A stretch of DNA of 64,000 nt, from positions 124,001 to 188,000 of the forward strand of contig JAFSGE010000005.1 in NCBI GenBank assembly GCA_017434885.1, given 5' to 3'. The position numbers and the translations under genes are program-made. Under the pieces are notes generated by a model. The model had not been told where the DNA came from. It saw nothing but the letters and a program-made list of their open reading frames with translations, and did no database searches. Below, in pieces: positions 52,332 through 61,626 of the stretch. The stretch is from Lachnospiraceae bacterium. Its GTDB lineage: Bacteria > Bacillota > Clostridia > Lachnospirales > Lachnospiraceae. Every line of letters begins with the position of its first letter. Within the stretch, counting starts at the first letter, position 1.

Positions 52332-53474
52332 TTACCTTAAATATTCATCCAGATCATACACCGTATTAATTTTTCCCGACAACACGCTGATAAAAGTCGG
52401 TCCTTCACTCATTACACGGATTGCCGTAGGTCTGGAATCATCCACCTCTGAGGATTTCAGAATCGGTTTCATGGAATATAAAGATTCCTTATAAGTATAA
52501 GCATATTCATCCTTCATATATTTGTCTGCAAGGTGGGACATATAAGGCCATGCCGATTCCGGCTTATGCGGACAGAGATTGCAATTGCCGAGATACTTTC
52601 CCGTGCAGGAATCCCCTCCTTCTTCCAATCCCTTCTGACAGCCAAAGGTCGGCACCGCATCATAAGAGGTTACATGTGGCGTGAAGGTTACCGATGTCAG
52701 GGAATGCAGCCCGGTTTTTCCAAACGGCATAATGGAAAAGAAGGGTCCGTCCATTACCGTAATTCCGGTTCCTGCCAGCACCTCTGACGGCTCGCAGAGA
52801 ATAATCTCACAAAGCTCATACTTGATATTAAAAAATTCCTTATCAATTCCTTCTACCTTGTCAATCACCTGGTTCACCGATGCATAAGTTGCATTCAGCA
52901 CAAACGGTGCTTCTGTTTTTTCCTCTCCCTTAAGCCATACTTCGAAGCAACTTCCGCTTTTTACAATTTTTTCAATTCTTGCTTCATAGCGGAAGGTTAC
53001 ATTGGAAAGCTTGCCCAGTTCTTCCTCATAATACTTTTGAAGAATCTTTGCATCGTAGGTATATTCCTCCGTCATAAAGGCACCGTCACACATACCCTTT
53101 TTAAAATATCTGGAAGGTGCCACCTCATCACACCGGATTCCTGCTGCCTTGCAAAAATCCATAAACTGCTGCGCATTGGTCCATGAAAACTTATCCGAAG
53201 TAGCATACACCTGATCGAACTTATCATGAATACAAAAACCGAAATCCTCTACAAACCGTTTAAAATATCCTGCCGACTTCACAGCCGTGGTAAGACTTCT
53301 GGGATAATGATATCCCATGTGCACCCTGGCCTGATTAATATAGGTAGCACGCTCAAAAGGCGCCTTGTCGTACTCAAGAACAAGCACCTTTTCTCCCCGT
53401 TCTCCGCAGAACTTTGCCGCATATAACCCGTATAAGCCTGCCCCGATTATAATTCTGTCATATCTGTTATCCAT
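52332..53474 (-). CDS. FAD-dependent oxidoreductase (DAO family)
   Basis: The 380-residue protein begins RYDRIIIGAGLYGLYAAKFC, a dinucleotide fold. QARVHMGYHYPRSLTTA follows. The C-terminus keeps PTAIRVMSEGPTFISVLSGK of the DAO FAD domain. A cysteine group CTGKYLGNCNLC near residues 287-298 is unusual and may bind a metal. Such genes occur in glycan clusters, where a sugar or acceptor oxidation is suspected. It lies between the head GT-C gene and a GT2 gene. The substrate is unknown. Confidence 0.82.
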   Translation of the reverse strand: MDNRYDRIIIGAGLYGLYAAKFCGERGEKVLVLEYDKAPFERATYINQARVHMGYHYPRSLTTAVKSAGYFKRFVEDFGFCIHDKFDQVYATSDKFSWTNAQQFMDFCKAAGIRCDEVAPSRYFKKGMCDGAFMTEEYTYDAKILQKYYEEELGKLSNVTFRYEARIEKIVKSGSCFEVWLKGEEKTEAPFVLNATYASVNQVIDKVEGIDKEFFNIKYELCEIILCEPSEVLAGTGITVMDGPFFSIMPFGKTGLHSLTSVTFTPHVTSYDAVPTFGCQKGLEEGGDSCTGKYLGNCNLCPHKPESAWPYMSHLADKYMKDEYAYTYKESLYSMKPILKSSEVDDSRPTAIRVMSEGPTFISVLSGKINTVYDLDEYLR

Positions 53475-53480
53475 AAAGTA

Positions 53481-55037
53481 TTACTCCTGCACTGTAATCC
53501 TGTAGAGACTATATTCTTCCCCTCTTGCCGTCTTTTCCCCGGTCTGATAAAGAAGTTCCCATGAATCCGTTACCTGTTCATCAAAGTCCGTCACACAGTT
53601 TGTGGGACTTTTAAGCAGATAAAAATATTTCTTTTCCGGGTAATTCTCCGAAATCCAACCCACAAGTGCCTCTGTGGTAATCTGCCTGCTCTGCTCCTCT
53701 GTATAGTTGGCATAGGTTACCGCTTCTCCCGTTCCTGCGAAACGGAATGTGTACTCTTTTCCCAAATAAGCCTGCACTGTTGCCGCCTCTACCACATCAG
53801 TAGACAATATCAATTCTTCCGGCTTTATATTCTCTTTGACATATTCCGCTACATGTACCCCATCGGAATAAAGGCCGTTCCATGCATTGGAAAGACTGGA
53901 GTTTTCCTCCGGTGCATTCCACCTGCCAAACATTGTAATTCCAAGCAGCACAAGCAGACCTTCTGCCAAAATCCTGCCCGCTATCGCCACATATTTTCCC
54001 CAAACACTTCTGCCGCTTTCCGCATCCGCAGCATCATTGTTTTCCGCGTTCTGCAGCTTCTCTTTCCTGCTTTCGAGATATACCCAAAAACACCAAATCA
54101 GGGAGAAGCAAATCGCAATATAATGCCAGATGTGAAGCTGATATACCATAATGCTGAAAATTACTTCAAACAAAAAAGCCCCCGACATTACCACTGACGG
54201 CCATATATTTTTTATCTTAACGGAAAGCAACACACCTGCTGTCACAAATAATAAAATCAGCAATAAATCAAACTTCTGCCCCTGCCCTGTCATTCTCGTA
54301 AGAATATGGTAGGAAAAATTTTTTATCTCCGAAAGCATTTCACCTGCTGACAATACTTTCATTTCATACTCCGGGCTGTCCGACACCTGATAAAACTGAA
54401 AAATCCATAAAACCAGACTTGCCGCCGGAATCCACACCCCTTTTGCGCCTGTAATAAACGGTGTTTTTGTCCTTTCTTTCATGGCTGTATGCACACACTC
54501 CCAAAGCCACATACAGGAAATCAGTCCTGCCGTGGCAAGTGCTATGGTATCTGCCTGTACCAAAAGTCCGAGGAGCAATCCGTAAAGCATCGGCTTTTCA
54601 TTCCGTTTCGGATAAAAAAATGCAAGCAACATCAAAATAAGCGCTATCAGACAATAATTTCTCGCCACTACCGGATAGTAATATGTCATGATGGGGCTGA
54701 GTAAAACCACCGCTTTCGTTATCGGATGAAACGGTGCTCTGTATGCAAAAAACCCTGCTGCAGCACCCATCACTAAAAAACTGAGCACACTTAACGTCTG
54801 AAAAGGCAGACCTATTTTGGCAAAGGGCATGGCAATCAGATACCACAGGCACGGATGCCCTTGGTATTTAATCTCCTGAAACAACTGCCACGGTGTCATA
54901 TCCCTTGCAATCAGCCATACGTTTGCCTCATCGCGCCAAAGCTCATGTCCTGCCAGCAAAATCCCATTAAATAACAGATATGCTGCCAGTAAAACAGTGC
55001 CAATAATATATTGTTTTTTGCTTTGTATCTTTTCCAT
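53481..55037 (-). CDS. GT-C membrane glycosyltransferase
   Basis: The 518-residue polytopic protein has GHELWRDEANVWLIARDMTP in the first outer loop, with the DE acidic motif of GT39/ArnT-like enzymes, and then YQGHPCLWYLIAMPFAKIGL with the conserved HP segment. About ten helices are followed by an outer domain after residue 400. It is the first gene of the ten-gene CotH operon, behind its promoter. The donor is probably a polyprenyl-phosphate hexose. Confidence 0.82.
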   Translation of the reverse strand: MEKIQSKKQYIIGTVLLAAYLLFNGILLAGHELWRDEANVWLIARDMTPWQLFQEIKYQGHPCLWYLIAMPFAKIGLPFQTLSVLSFLVMGAAAGFFAYRAPFHPITKAVVLLSPIMTYYYPVVARNYCLIALILMLLAFFYPKRNEKPMLYGLLLGLLVQADTIALATAGLISCMWLWECVHTAMKERTKTPFITGAKGVWIPAASLVLWIFQFYQVSDSPEYEMKVLSAGEMLSEIKNFSYHILTRMTGQGQKFDLLLILLFVTAGVLLSVKIKNIWPSVVMSGAFLFEVIFSIMVYQLHIWHYIAICFSLIWCFWVYLESRKEKLQNAENNDAADAESGRSVWGKYVAIAGRILAEGLLVLLGITMFGRWNAPEENSSLSNAWNGLYSDGVHVAEYVKENIKPEELILSTDVVEAATVQAYLGKEYTFRFAGTGEAVTYANYTEEQSRQITTEALVGWISENYPEKKYFYLLKSPTNCVTDFDEQVTDSWELLYQTGEKTARGEEYSLYRITVQE

Positions 55038-55075
55038 TCAAAATTCACCCAATATTGATTCGCATACTCCTTTAA

Positions 55076-55104
55076 ATGTTATCACGATATAGAATATTGG
55101 TCAA
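55076..55104 (-). promoter_or_regulatory. promoter of the CotH/VTC/GT-C operon
   Basis: Minus-strand TTGACC (55104-55099), a 17-bp spacer and TAACAT (55081-55076) with an upstream TG. All downstream gaps to 43,182 are at most about 60 bp. Confidence 0.7.
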
Positions 55105-55113
55105 GAAAACTGC

Positions 55114-55142
55114 TTGAAAAACCCATGTCAAACCACTATACT
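55114..55142 (+). promoter_or_regulatory. divergent promoter of the plus-strand GT-C gene
   Basis: TTGAAA, a 17-bp spacer and TATACT. It lies 9 bp from the -35 of the opposite promoter, so the two face apart and could share a regulator. Confidence 0.7.
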
Positions 55143-55204
55143 ATTGATAAGAAAAAGCCCCTTTTTCGAATGACCGATTATCACCCGGAAGGATATTATT
55201 ATTC

Positions 55205-56749
55205 ATGAACGTAAATAATAAAAAAGATTTTTTTATATCTACACTGACTTTAGTGTATTTGGTTCCCTTTTTTGTACTGATTTCAGCTAATATGTTGTTT
55301 TCCCTGTTTCAAACCACTTATATGGAGCTGTATCAGGATACGGAAAAACCACTTTACAAAGCAGACTCTCCTTTTATACTGCTTCTGGTTACGGCACTGT
55401 TTCTCTTCCTGTGCATTCTGTTTTTACGAAAAAAAGAAATGACACCGAAACTGGCCGTTCTACTTGAAAAAACCTCCCTTGCCTTTAGTGTTTTGCTAAG
55501 CCTTTTTATCCTTTTTCTTTTCCGTGTCAGAGTATCCTGTGACAGCAAGTACTTAAGCGATATTGCCATTGCCTTTTTAAACGGAGATTATTCTGCCCTC
55601 ACCGGCGATGGTTATTTGGTGCATTACCCCCACCAATTGGGGATGGTAAGTCTTCTGCAGCTAATTTATTCCGTATTTGGGGTCGATAATTTTATCGTTC
55701 TTCAGTTGTTAAACGTTGTTGCCATTTTCAGTACCGTTTACTATTTACACCGCATTACCGATGAATTGTTCCGCAATCCACAAATACAGGCGTTACTTTC
55801 CATCCTTTGCATGGGAATGCTCCCCCTGTATCTGTACTCTACTTTTATTTACGGTGATATTCCCGGATTGGGACTTGCAGTTCCCGCGATTTACTATACA
55901 ATCCGCTATTTAAACACAAAAGGAAAACGTTATGTAGTTCCGGCAGTTCTTTGCATGACACTGGCTATCACGCTAAAATCCAATAATACAGTTCTTTTGG
56001 TTGCTGTTGTTTTGATTTTACTTTTGCATATGTTACAAACCAAAGACCTCTTTGCGTTGTTTTTTGCCGCAGCATTATTCCTGGGGACTTCACTGGCAAG
56101 TAACGGAATTAACGCTTACTACGCAAATATTTCCGGCCTTGACCGGATTCCTGACGGAATCCCTAAGGTTGCCTGGATTGCCATGGGATTACAGGAAAAT
56201 GAATATATCGAAAACGGCTGGTACAACAGCTATAACTGGGATATCTATACCGAAAACAATTACGATACAGCCGCTACTACCAAGGCTTGTATCTCCTCCA
56301 TCAAGGAATCAGTTTCTTCCTTTGTTTCCGCTCCGAAATCCGGTCTTCACTTCTTTTATAAGAAGTTTATTTCCCAGTGGAACGACCCCGGATATCAGTC
56401 TCAAATCACCATTGAATGGTACAGCCGTCATCGCGATGACCATTCTGATTTGGCTCTCTACCTAATTTACGGCAATGGCAGATTCCTAGTGGAAGCACTT
56501 ATGAATCTTTACCATTTCATAATTCTTTTTGGCGGCAGTATCTTTGCATTTTACGGCATCCGCGAAAAGAAGCTTGCAAATACCCTGCTTTCCCTTTGCG
56601 TATTCGGCGGCTACTTTTTCCACCTGATATGGGAAGCCGGTGGCAGATACAGTCTTGGTTACTTCGTACTGTGCGTGCCGATGGCTGCGTGGGGAATTTG
56701 GAAACTCGCCACAGTGACCGCCCGCTTGCGGTTACCAAATATACAATAA
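55205..56749 (+). CDS. GT39-type membrane glycosyltransferase
   Basis: The 514-residue protein has about 11 helices. VRVSCDSKYLSDIAIAFLNG in an outer loop and YLVHYPHQLGMVSLLQLIYS carry the family's acidic and HQLG-type motifs, and FIYGDIPGLGLAVPAIYYTI fits helices 4-5. A GGAAGGA site precedes the ATG. It is monocistronic, with a strong terminator. It is the only plus-strand GT-C outside the UbiA operon. No GtrB gene is directly beside it; the one at 62.8 kb is the nearest plus-strand one. Confidence 0.8.
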   Translation: MNVNNKKDFFISTLTLVYLVPFFVLISANMLFSLFQTTYMELYQDTEKPLYKADSPFILLLVTALFLFLCILFLRKKEMTPKLAVLLEKTSLAFSVLLSLFILFLFRVRVSCDSKYLSDIAIAFLNGDYSALTGDGYLVHYPHQLGMVSLLQLIYSVFGVDNFIVLQLLNVVAIFSTVYYLHRITDELFRNPQIQALLSILCMGMLPLYLYSTFIYGDIPGLGLAVPAIYYTIRYLNTKGKRYVVPAVLCMTLAITLKSNNTVLLVAVVLILLLHMLQTKDLFALFFAAALFLGTSLASNGINAYYANISGLDRIPDGIPKVAWIAMGLQENEYIENGWYNSYNWDIYTENNYDTAATTKACISSIKESVSSFVSAPKSGLHFFYKKFISQWNDPGYQSQITIEWYSRHRDDHSDLALYLIYGNGRFLVEALMNLYHFIILFGGSIFAFYGIREKKLANTLLSLCVFGGYFFHLIWEAGGRYSLGYFVLCVPMAAWGIWKLATVTARLRLPNIQ

Positions 56750-56756
56750 AGGTGCA

Positions 56757-56793
56757 ATAAAGGCTGGCGATTTTTACGCCAGCCCTTTTCCAT
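56757..56793. terminator. bidirectional terminator between convergent GT-C genes
   Basis: AAAGGCTGGCG and CGCCAGCCCTTTT form an almost perfect stem around ATTTTTA. Confidence 0.8.
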
Positions 56794-56827
56794 TCCTTTA
56801 TTCTTCTGCTTTTTACATTTCGTCATT

Positions 56828-58213
56828 TTATTGAATCTGATAAACTTCCATATCAATATATCCAAACTGATACCAGCCATATTCTGTAATCATCAGACCT
56901 TTTTCTTCCAATGCTTTTTTATCTATAAACTCACCGTTATCCAAAAACCAGAAGATATCATCCGCTTCTTCTTTTTCAAACACTTCTGCATCAAAATCGC
57001 CGATATAAATAATTTGCGCCTGTGGTATGAAATAATCTACACAATTGTAAAGATAATCATCCTTACTGATTAAAACCACCTTATCTCCTTCAGCAATATT
57101 TTCTTCGGCAAATTCCAACATCTTTACCGTTTCATCCGCTGCCGTTGCCTTGTATACATATGTAAATCTGATTCCGGCAATCAATGCCATAATAAGACAA
57201 ATCACTAATACCACATATTTATTGATATACTTTACCGCAAAGGACATCCCTAGAAACAAAAGGCAAACCGGCATAATCAGATATCTGCTCAGCATAATCG
57301 GCTTTACCAATTCACCGAACACAACGCAAAATGCCACAATTCCCCAAAGCGCACTGCAACATACAAGTGACCAGTAGCTCTCCACACATCTTTTCTTCAA
57401 AAACACAATAAATGCAAATACTGTCGCCGCTGCCATCAGTCCCAAATAGAAAAATTCCGAATAGGAAACCTCACTGTAGAACAGTTCCTTTAGCGCCTGC
57501 AATCTTGAATCCGGTATCGGTATCCAATTTCCGCTGGATTCCCTAATCTGTGCCATCGCAATAAGCAGAAACGGCAGATAGGCAAGTACTGTTGCAATTC
57601 CGCAAATAAAGAAGTTCTTAACCTCCTTCTTATTGTGACTCGCCAAGAAATAGAAAAGCAGTCCCAGATAAAGAAACACCATGGAAAGCACCGCATAGTA
57701 ATGCGTATACGCCGCCAAAAGACTGAAAACGGTAAACCAAATCCATTCTTTTTTTTCCGGCTTTTTTAACAGGCGATAGCACATTACACCGCTTAAAACC
57801 GTAAACGCCGAAGCCCAGCCATACATTCTGATTTCAATAGACTTCTGAAGCATGAACGGATTTAAAAATAAAATCGCCATAAAAAAGAAGCCAGCCTTTT
57901 GTCCAAAGGTCTTCTTCACAAAGCCCACACCAACCAGCAGCATAACAAGGAGCGACAAAAGCGAAAACAGTCTCGCTATAAAAATGCTCTGTCCCGTCAG
58001 TACCATAACAGGTCTTATCATGAAATAATATAAAAACGGCGACGTATCATGAAGCACCTGATACAAAAATTCCGACCATTCACACTTGCACCAATATACC
58101 GTATAAAATTCATCAAAATTAATGCTGTTATGAGGACAAACCAAAACAGCCATCCCCAAAAACAGCACTATCATCATGATTTCAAACAGATTTTCTTTTA
58201 TCTTCTGTTTCAT
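56828..58213 (-). CDS. GT-C membrane glycosyltransferase
   Basis: The 461-residue polytopic protein begins MKQKIKENLFEIMMIVLFLG. CPHNSINFDEFYTVYWCKCE has the DE acidic motif of the first outer loop, followed by VLHDTSPFLYYFMIRPVMVL, the equivalent of the conserved HPP region. About ten helices and a small outer domain after residue 365 follow. It lies 9 bp after the radical SAM gene on the same strand, so the two are one operon. Confidence 0.8.
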   Translation of the reverse strand: MKQKIKENLFEIMMIVLFLGMAVLVCPHNSINFDEFYTVYWCKCEWSEFLYQVLHDTSPFLYYFMIRPVMVLTGQSIFIARLFSLLSLLVMLLVGVGFVKKTFGQKAGFFFMAILFLNPFMLQKSIEIRMYGWASAFTVLSGVMCYRLLKKPEKKEWIWFTVFSLLAAYTHYYAVLSMVFLYLGLLFYFLASHNKKEVKNFFICGIATVLAYLPFLLIAMAQIRESSGNWIPIPDSRLQALKELFYSEVSYSEFFYLGLMAAATVFAFIVFLKKRCVESYWSLVCCSALWGIVAFCVVFGELVKPIMLSRYLIMPVCLLFLGMSFAVKYINKYVVLVICLIMALIAGIRFTYVYKATAADETVKMLEFAEENIAEGDKVVLISKDDYLYNCVDYFIPQAQIIYIGDFDAEVFEKEEADDIFWFLDNGEFIDKKALEEKGLMITEYGWYQFGYIDMEVYQIQ

Positions 58214-58222
58214 CTCATTCCC

Positions 58223-59203
58223 CTATTTGCGAAACAAAGACTGTCTCGCACCATGATTAGCTTCACGGTTCTTTAAAGTATCGTCTACTGCATCCATACG
58301 AAGTCCTGCATCAATAAAGTCACAATATTTACAAAAGCCATAATCACTTCTGCTTGTCCTGATAGCCTTTCTGAGTTCTTTGTAAGCCTCGCTGCTCCAT
58401 GCTTCTTTTAAGGAAATCTCATTCAAATCTGCAAGATTGGTCACCTCAAAATTATCACAACAGCAAATACCCATTCTTCCGTCCGGGAAGATAAACATAT
58501 CCGTATAAGGCATCAAACATGTTTCTTTAATTACTTTCTGCGTGTTCTGTTTATTGGGTGCACTACCTGCACGATTGGTAAGCACCGCATCCATATAACG
58601 CATCTGAATCAGAATATCCACATTTTCGAACTCTTCCGGATGCGCTTTCACATACTCATAAACTTCTTTTACATTGTCATGAAGCTTCATATCCCTACAG
58701 TAGTTATTAATGATAAACTGATCCACATAAGGTACAATTTCTTTCAGTTTATCTACTGTCAGGAGCAAACCGTTAGTTGACAGGAAAATAAAGCAGTTCG
58801 GCAGTTTTTCCCTGCAGTATTTGTGAAACTCAACAATTCTGGTATCCAAAAACGGTTCATTGTTTCCGTACAGTGTCAGATGTCCCTTGTACCCCCAGTC
58901 ATGGAGCTGGTCAATAATGCTATAAAACAGAGAATCCTCCATACGCTTATAAGGACGCTTTTCCGCATTCTTATTTGCCGTGCAAAAAGAACAGGTACTG
59001 TTACAGCGGTTAATTGTCTCTAAGTTCACCACCAAAGGCATAGGTGTCTCTTCACTGTTCATAAAATAATCAATATATTTCTGCTGCATCTTATTTCTGG
59101 TAAGAAACTGTAATTTTAAATAACCTTCAGAGGAAATCTTTGGAATTCTTTTTTGCATTTCCCATCCAAGTCTTCCTCCGAAATTATGATATCTAACCGG
59201 CAT
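58223..59203 (-). CDS. radical SAM/SPASM protein
   Basis: The 326-residue enzyme has the radical SAM cluster motif in NRCNSTCSFCTANKN (CX3CX2C), then GHLTLYGNNEPFLDTRIVEF. A C-terminal SPASM-type region with CLMPYTDMFIFPDGRMGICC and FCKYCDFIDAGL binds extra Fe-S clusters. SPASM proteins modify peptides or sugars by radical chemistry, and some occur in glycan clusters. I see no small peptide substrate gene next to it. AAAAGGAGATTGTT fixes the start. The co-transcribed GT-C gene suggests a sugar or lipid role. Confidence 0.88.
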   Translation of the reverse strand: MPVRYHNFGGRLGWEMQKRIPKISSEGYLKLQFLTRNKMQQKYIDYFMNSEETPMPLVVNLETINRCNSTCSFCTANKNAEKRPYKRMEDSLFYSIIDQLHDWGYKGHLTLYGNNEPFLDTRIVEFHKYCREKLPNCFIFLSTNGLLLTVDKLKEIVPYVDQFIINNYCRDMKLHDNVKEVYEYVKAHPEEFENVDILIQMRYMDAVLTNRAGSAPNKQNTQKVIKETCLMPYTDMFIFPDGRMGICCCDNFEVTNLADLNEISLKEAWSSEAYKELRKAIRTSRSDYGFCKYCDFIDAGLRMDAVDDTLKNREANHGARQSLFRK

Positions 59204-59248
59204 AACAATCTCCTTTTCATTTTCCCAAAATATTTTTCAGCTTTTTTA

Positions 59249-59277
59249 ATACTAACACCTATTTCAAGAAGCGTCAA
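59249..59277 (-). promoter_or_regulatory. promoter of the radical SAM/GT-C operon
   Basis: Minus-strand TTGACG (59277-59272), a 17-bp spacer and TAGTAT (59254-59249). The -35 abuts the preceding terminator hairpin. Confidence 0.7.
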
Positions 59278-59325
59278 GAAGTCCTTCACGGGAAACCGCG
59301 AAGGACTTCTTATATTATTTTTTAT
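59276..59325. terminator. hairpin terminator after the SGNH lipoprotein gene
   Basis: AAGAAGTCCTTC and GAAGGACTTCTT form a perfect 12-bp stem. The T-rich tail is stronger on the plus strand. Confidence 0.65.
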
Positions 59326-59329
59326 TCTT

Positions 59330-60385
59330 CTAATTATTCTTTGTCTCTTCAATTTTCATAATTTTTGCTGCAAGTGCGTCTGCATATAATTGCCTGCCTG
59401 CCTCTGTCAAGTGTACTCCGTCTTCCAAGTATTCCTCAGCAGTATATCCGTTAATTCCCAGATCCACATATGCATCATAATATTTCACCTGCTGTTCTTT
59501 GGCTACATACTTACAAACTCCTTTGTAATCAACCAGTGTACCATAACCGGTATTCAGCACGTTACCGTCTCCGATAAAGTGACCTTCATCATTAAAAAAC
59601 TGACAGTAGTGGGGACAACAAACAATAATCGTTGCATCAACTGCAATCTCACTCAGTTCAGCCAATGCATATCTGAGTGCTCCCGCATAAGTAGTATAAT
59701 CATAATAATTGTCATTATCCAACGGAACAGCACGGAAGAAGTCATTAATTCCGTACTCTACTATGAAATAATCCGTCTGTGAAAAATCCATGTCAGGATC
59801 ATCCAGAATTTCCTTAGCTCTGGTTCCTTCAAAAATATCGGTGGAAATTTCTCCTTTCATTGCTTTTACTATTCCCAACATAGAACGTGACTCCCACGTT
59901 TCACTTTCTGTGGATTCTCCCAGTTCTATCGTCGCGCTTGTTCCTCCGATTGCCATATTATAACAATCCGCATTGCATTGTTTTGTTGTCAGATAAGGAA
60001 CTCCTGTGCCGTCTCTGTTATTATCAAAAATACTGTCTCCCAAAAAAACTATCTGTAGCCTATCTTCGCCCTGTTCAGCCTGTTCTTCGGCAGTGACTGC
60101 CTGCTCCTGCGCCGAATTATCCGCTTCAATATTCGGTGAAGCAGCTTCCTCCTGCACAGACTGTGTTTCTTGCTCTGTTTTTTCCTCGGCAGGCTGCATA
60201 TGCGGACTGTCCTGCTCATTCTTCTGAGGCAAAATTAAGGTTTCACCCGTTTCCGTCAAAATAATATTATCTGACAACACATTATCATCGGGCTGTTCTT
60301 CCACCTGACTTCCGCATCCGGCAAACACTGTTGCCATTATTATCATTATGGTAAAAATACTTATACTTTTCTTTAATCTTTTCAT
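59330..60385 (-). CDS. SGNH/GDSL-hydrolase lipoprotein
   Basis: The 351-residue protein begins MKRLKKSISIFTIMIIMATV and has the lipobox VFAGCGS, so it is lipid-anchored outside the membrane. A low-complexity acidic linker (about residues 25-110, rich in E, Q and A) leads to the catalytic domain: IVFLGDSIFDNNRDG (block I with Ser), AIGGTSATIELG, VEYGINDFFRAV (GxND) and EDGVHLTEAGRQLY (DxxH). All four SGNH blocks are present, so it is probably an active esterase or deacetylase on the wall or a surface glycan. AAAGGAGCGGGATT fixes the start. Confidence 0.9.
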   Translation of the reverse strand: MKRLKKSISIFTIMIIMATVFAGCGSQVEEQPDDNVLSDNIILTETGETLILPQKNEQDSPHMQPAEEKTEQETQSVQEEAASPNIEADNSAQEQAVTAEEQAEQGEDRLQIVFLGDSIFDNNRDGTGVPYLTTKQCNADCYNMAIGGTSATIELGESTESETWESRSMLGIVKAMKGEISTDIFEGTRAKEILDDPDMDFSQTDYFIVEYGINDFFRAVPLDNDNYYDYTTYAGALRYALAELSEIAVDATIIVCCPHYCQFFNDEGHFIGDGNVLNTGYGTLVDYKGVCKYVAKEQQVKYYDAYVDLGINGYTAEEYLEDGVHLTEAGRQLYADALAAKIMKIEETKNN

Positions 60386-60583
60386 AATCCCGCTCCTTTT
60401 CCACTTTCCAAAAGTAACGCTTTTGTATCGTTTCTCGTATAAGCATATCACATTTTTTTCAAAAATATAGCCGATTTCATTCTTTTTAAGGATTCTTTCG
60501 GTAACCTTAATGAATTCTTAATAAATGCATCTCCTTCTTCTGATACTATTTTATTCGCTCTTTTTTTGTTTAGAACTATCCGG

Positions 60584-61585
60584 TTATTTGAAAAAATCAT
60601 AGTAAGCAAGGAACCACTCCGCAAACTTAGAAAGCCCTTCTTCAATCGTTGTGGACGGCTTAAATCCGAAATCCTTCATCAGTTCACTGACATCCGCATA
60701 CGTTTCATAAACATCCCCCGGCTGCATCGGCAGAAATTCCTTCTTTGCTTCTCTTCCGAGGCATTTCTCCAGCGCAGCAATATAATCCATCAATTTTTCC
60801 GGCTGATTGTTCCCGATATTGTAAATTTTGTAAAAAGCTTCATTTTCATCTGCCGCAGGCGGATTACAAAGAATGTTCTCCACCCCGGTCACAATATCAT
60901 CGATATACGTAAAGTCCCGCCGCATATCCCCGTTATTGTATATCTGTATGGGCTCACCCACCATAATTTTCTTTGCAAACTTAAAATATGCCATATCCGG
61001 TCTTCCCATGGGACCATATACCGTAAAGAAACGAAGCCCTGTAAGCGGAATCCGATAAAGCTTACTGTACGAATATGCCATCAGTTCATTCGACTTCTTG
61101 GTAGCCGCATACAGGCTCACCGGCTTGTCCACCTGATCCTCTGTAGAAAAAGGCACTTTTTTATTTCCGCCATATACAGAGCTGGAGGAAGCAAATACCA
61201 GATGCTCCACCGGAAAATTCCGGCAGGCTTCCAAAATATTAAAAAATCCCACTAAATTTGACTGTATATAGGCATCCGGATTGTCGATGCTGTAACGCAC
61301 CCCTGCCTGCGCCGCAAGGTTCACTACAATATCAGGCTTATACTCTTCAAAAATATGAAACATTGCCTCTTTATCCGCAATATCTGCCTTCATAAATGTA
61401 TAATCCGCAAAGCCACTCAGAATTCTTAATCTCTCCTCTTTCAGAGATACCTCATAATAGTCATTCAGGTTATCAACGCCAATTACCGTTGCTCCTTTTT
61501 CCAAAAGAGACTTTGTCAGGAAAAATCCGATAAATCCTGCGCCTCCGGTAATCAGATATGTTTTATTTACGTCTAATGCTTTCAT
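60584..61585 (-). CDS. NAD-dependent epimerase, UDP-glucuronate 4-epimerase-like
   Basis: The 333-residue extended SDR has YLITGGAGFIGFFLTKSLLE, then VDNLNDYYEVSLKEERLRIL, the characteristic loop of CapI/GAE-type UDP-glucuronate epimerases. FASSSSVYGGNKKVPFSTED and the catalytic YAATKKSNE (YxxxK), and RFFTVYGPMGRPDMAYFKF follow. UDP-galacturonate is the expected product, for an acidic surface polysaccharide. No UDP-glucose dehydrogenase lies in this window. The gene lies 41 bp after the Rpn-type gene on the same strand. Confidence 0.9.
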   Translation of the reverse strand: MKALDVNKTYLITGGAGFIGFFLTKSLLEKGATVIGVDNLNDYYEVSLKEERLRILSGFADYTFMKADIADKEAMFHIFEEYKPDIVVNLAAQAGVRYSIDNPDAYIQSNLVGFFNILEACRNFPVEHLVFASSSSVYGGNKKVPFSTEDQVDKPVSLYAATKKSNELMAYSYSKLYRIPLTGLRFFTVYGPMGRPDMAYFKFAKKIMVGEPIQIYNNGDMRRDFTYIDDIVTGVENILCNPPAADENEAFYKIYNIGNNQPEKLMDYIAALEKCLGREAKKEFLPMQPGDVYETYADVSELMKDFGFKPSTTIEEGLSKFAEWFLAYYDFFK

Positions 61586-61626
61586 ATGCTACCTCGCCGA
61601 TTTCTCACACTGTATTTTGCCGTTTT

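Noticed and set aside
60500..60530. Two TTAAG units 11 bp apart upstream of the SGNH lipoprotein gene
   Set aside because: Only two units with weak match; insufficient for a Pho-type box.
60448..60645. Minus-strand 65-codon frame overlapping the end of the epimerase gene
   Set aside because: It lies in another frame over a real gene and lacks a start signal.
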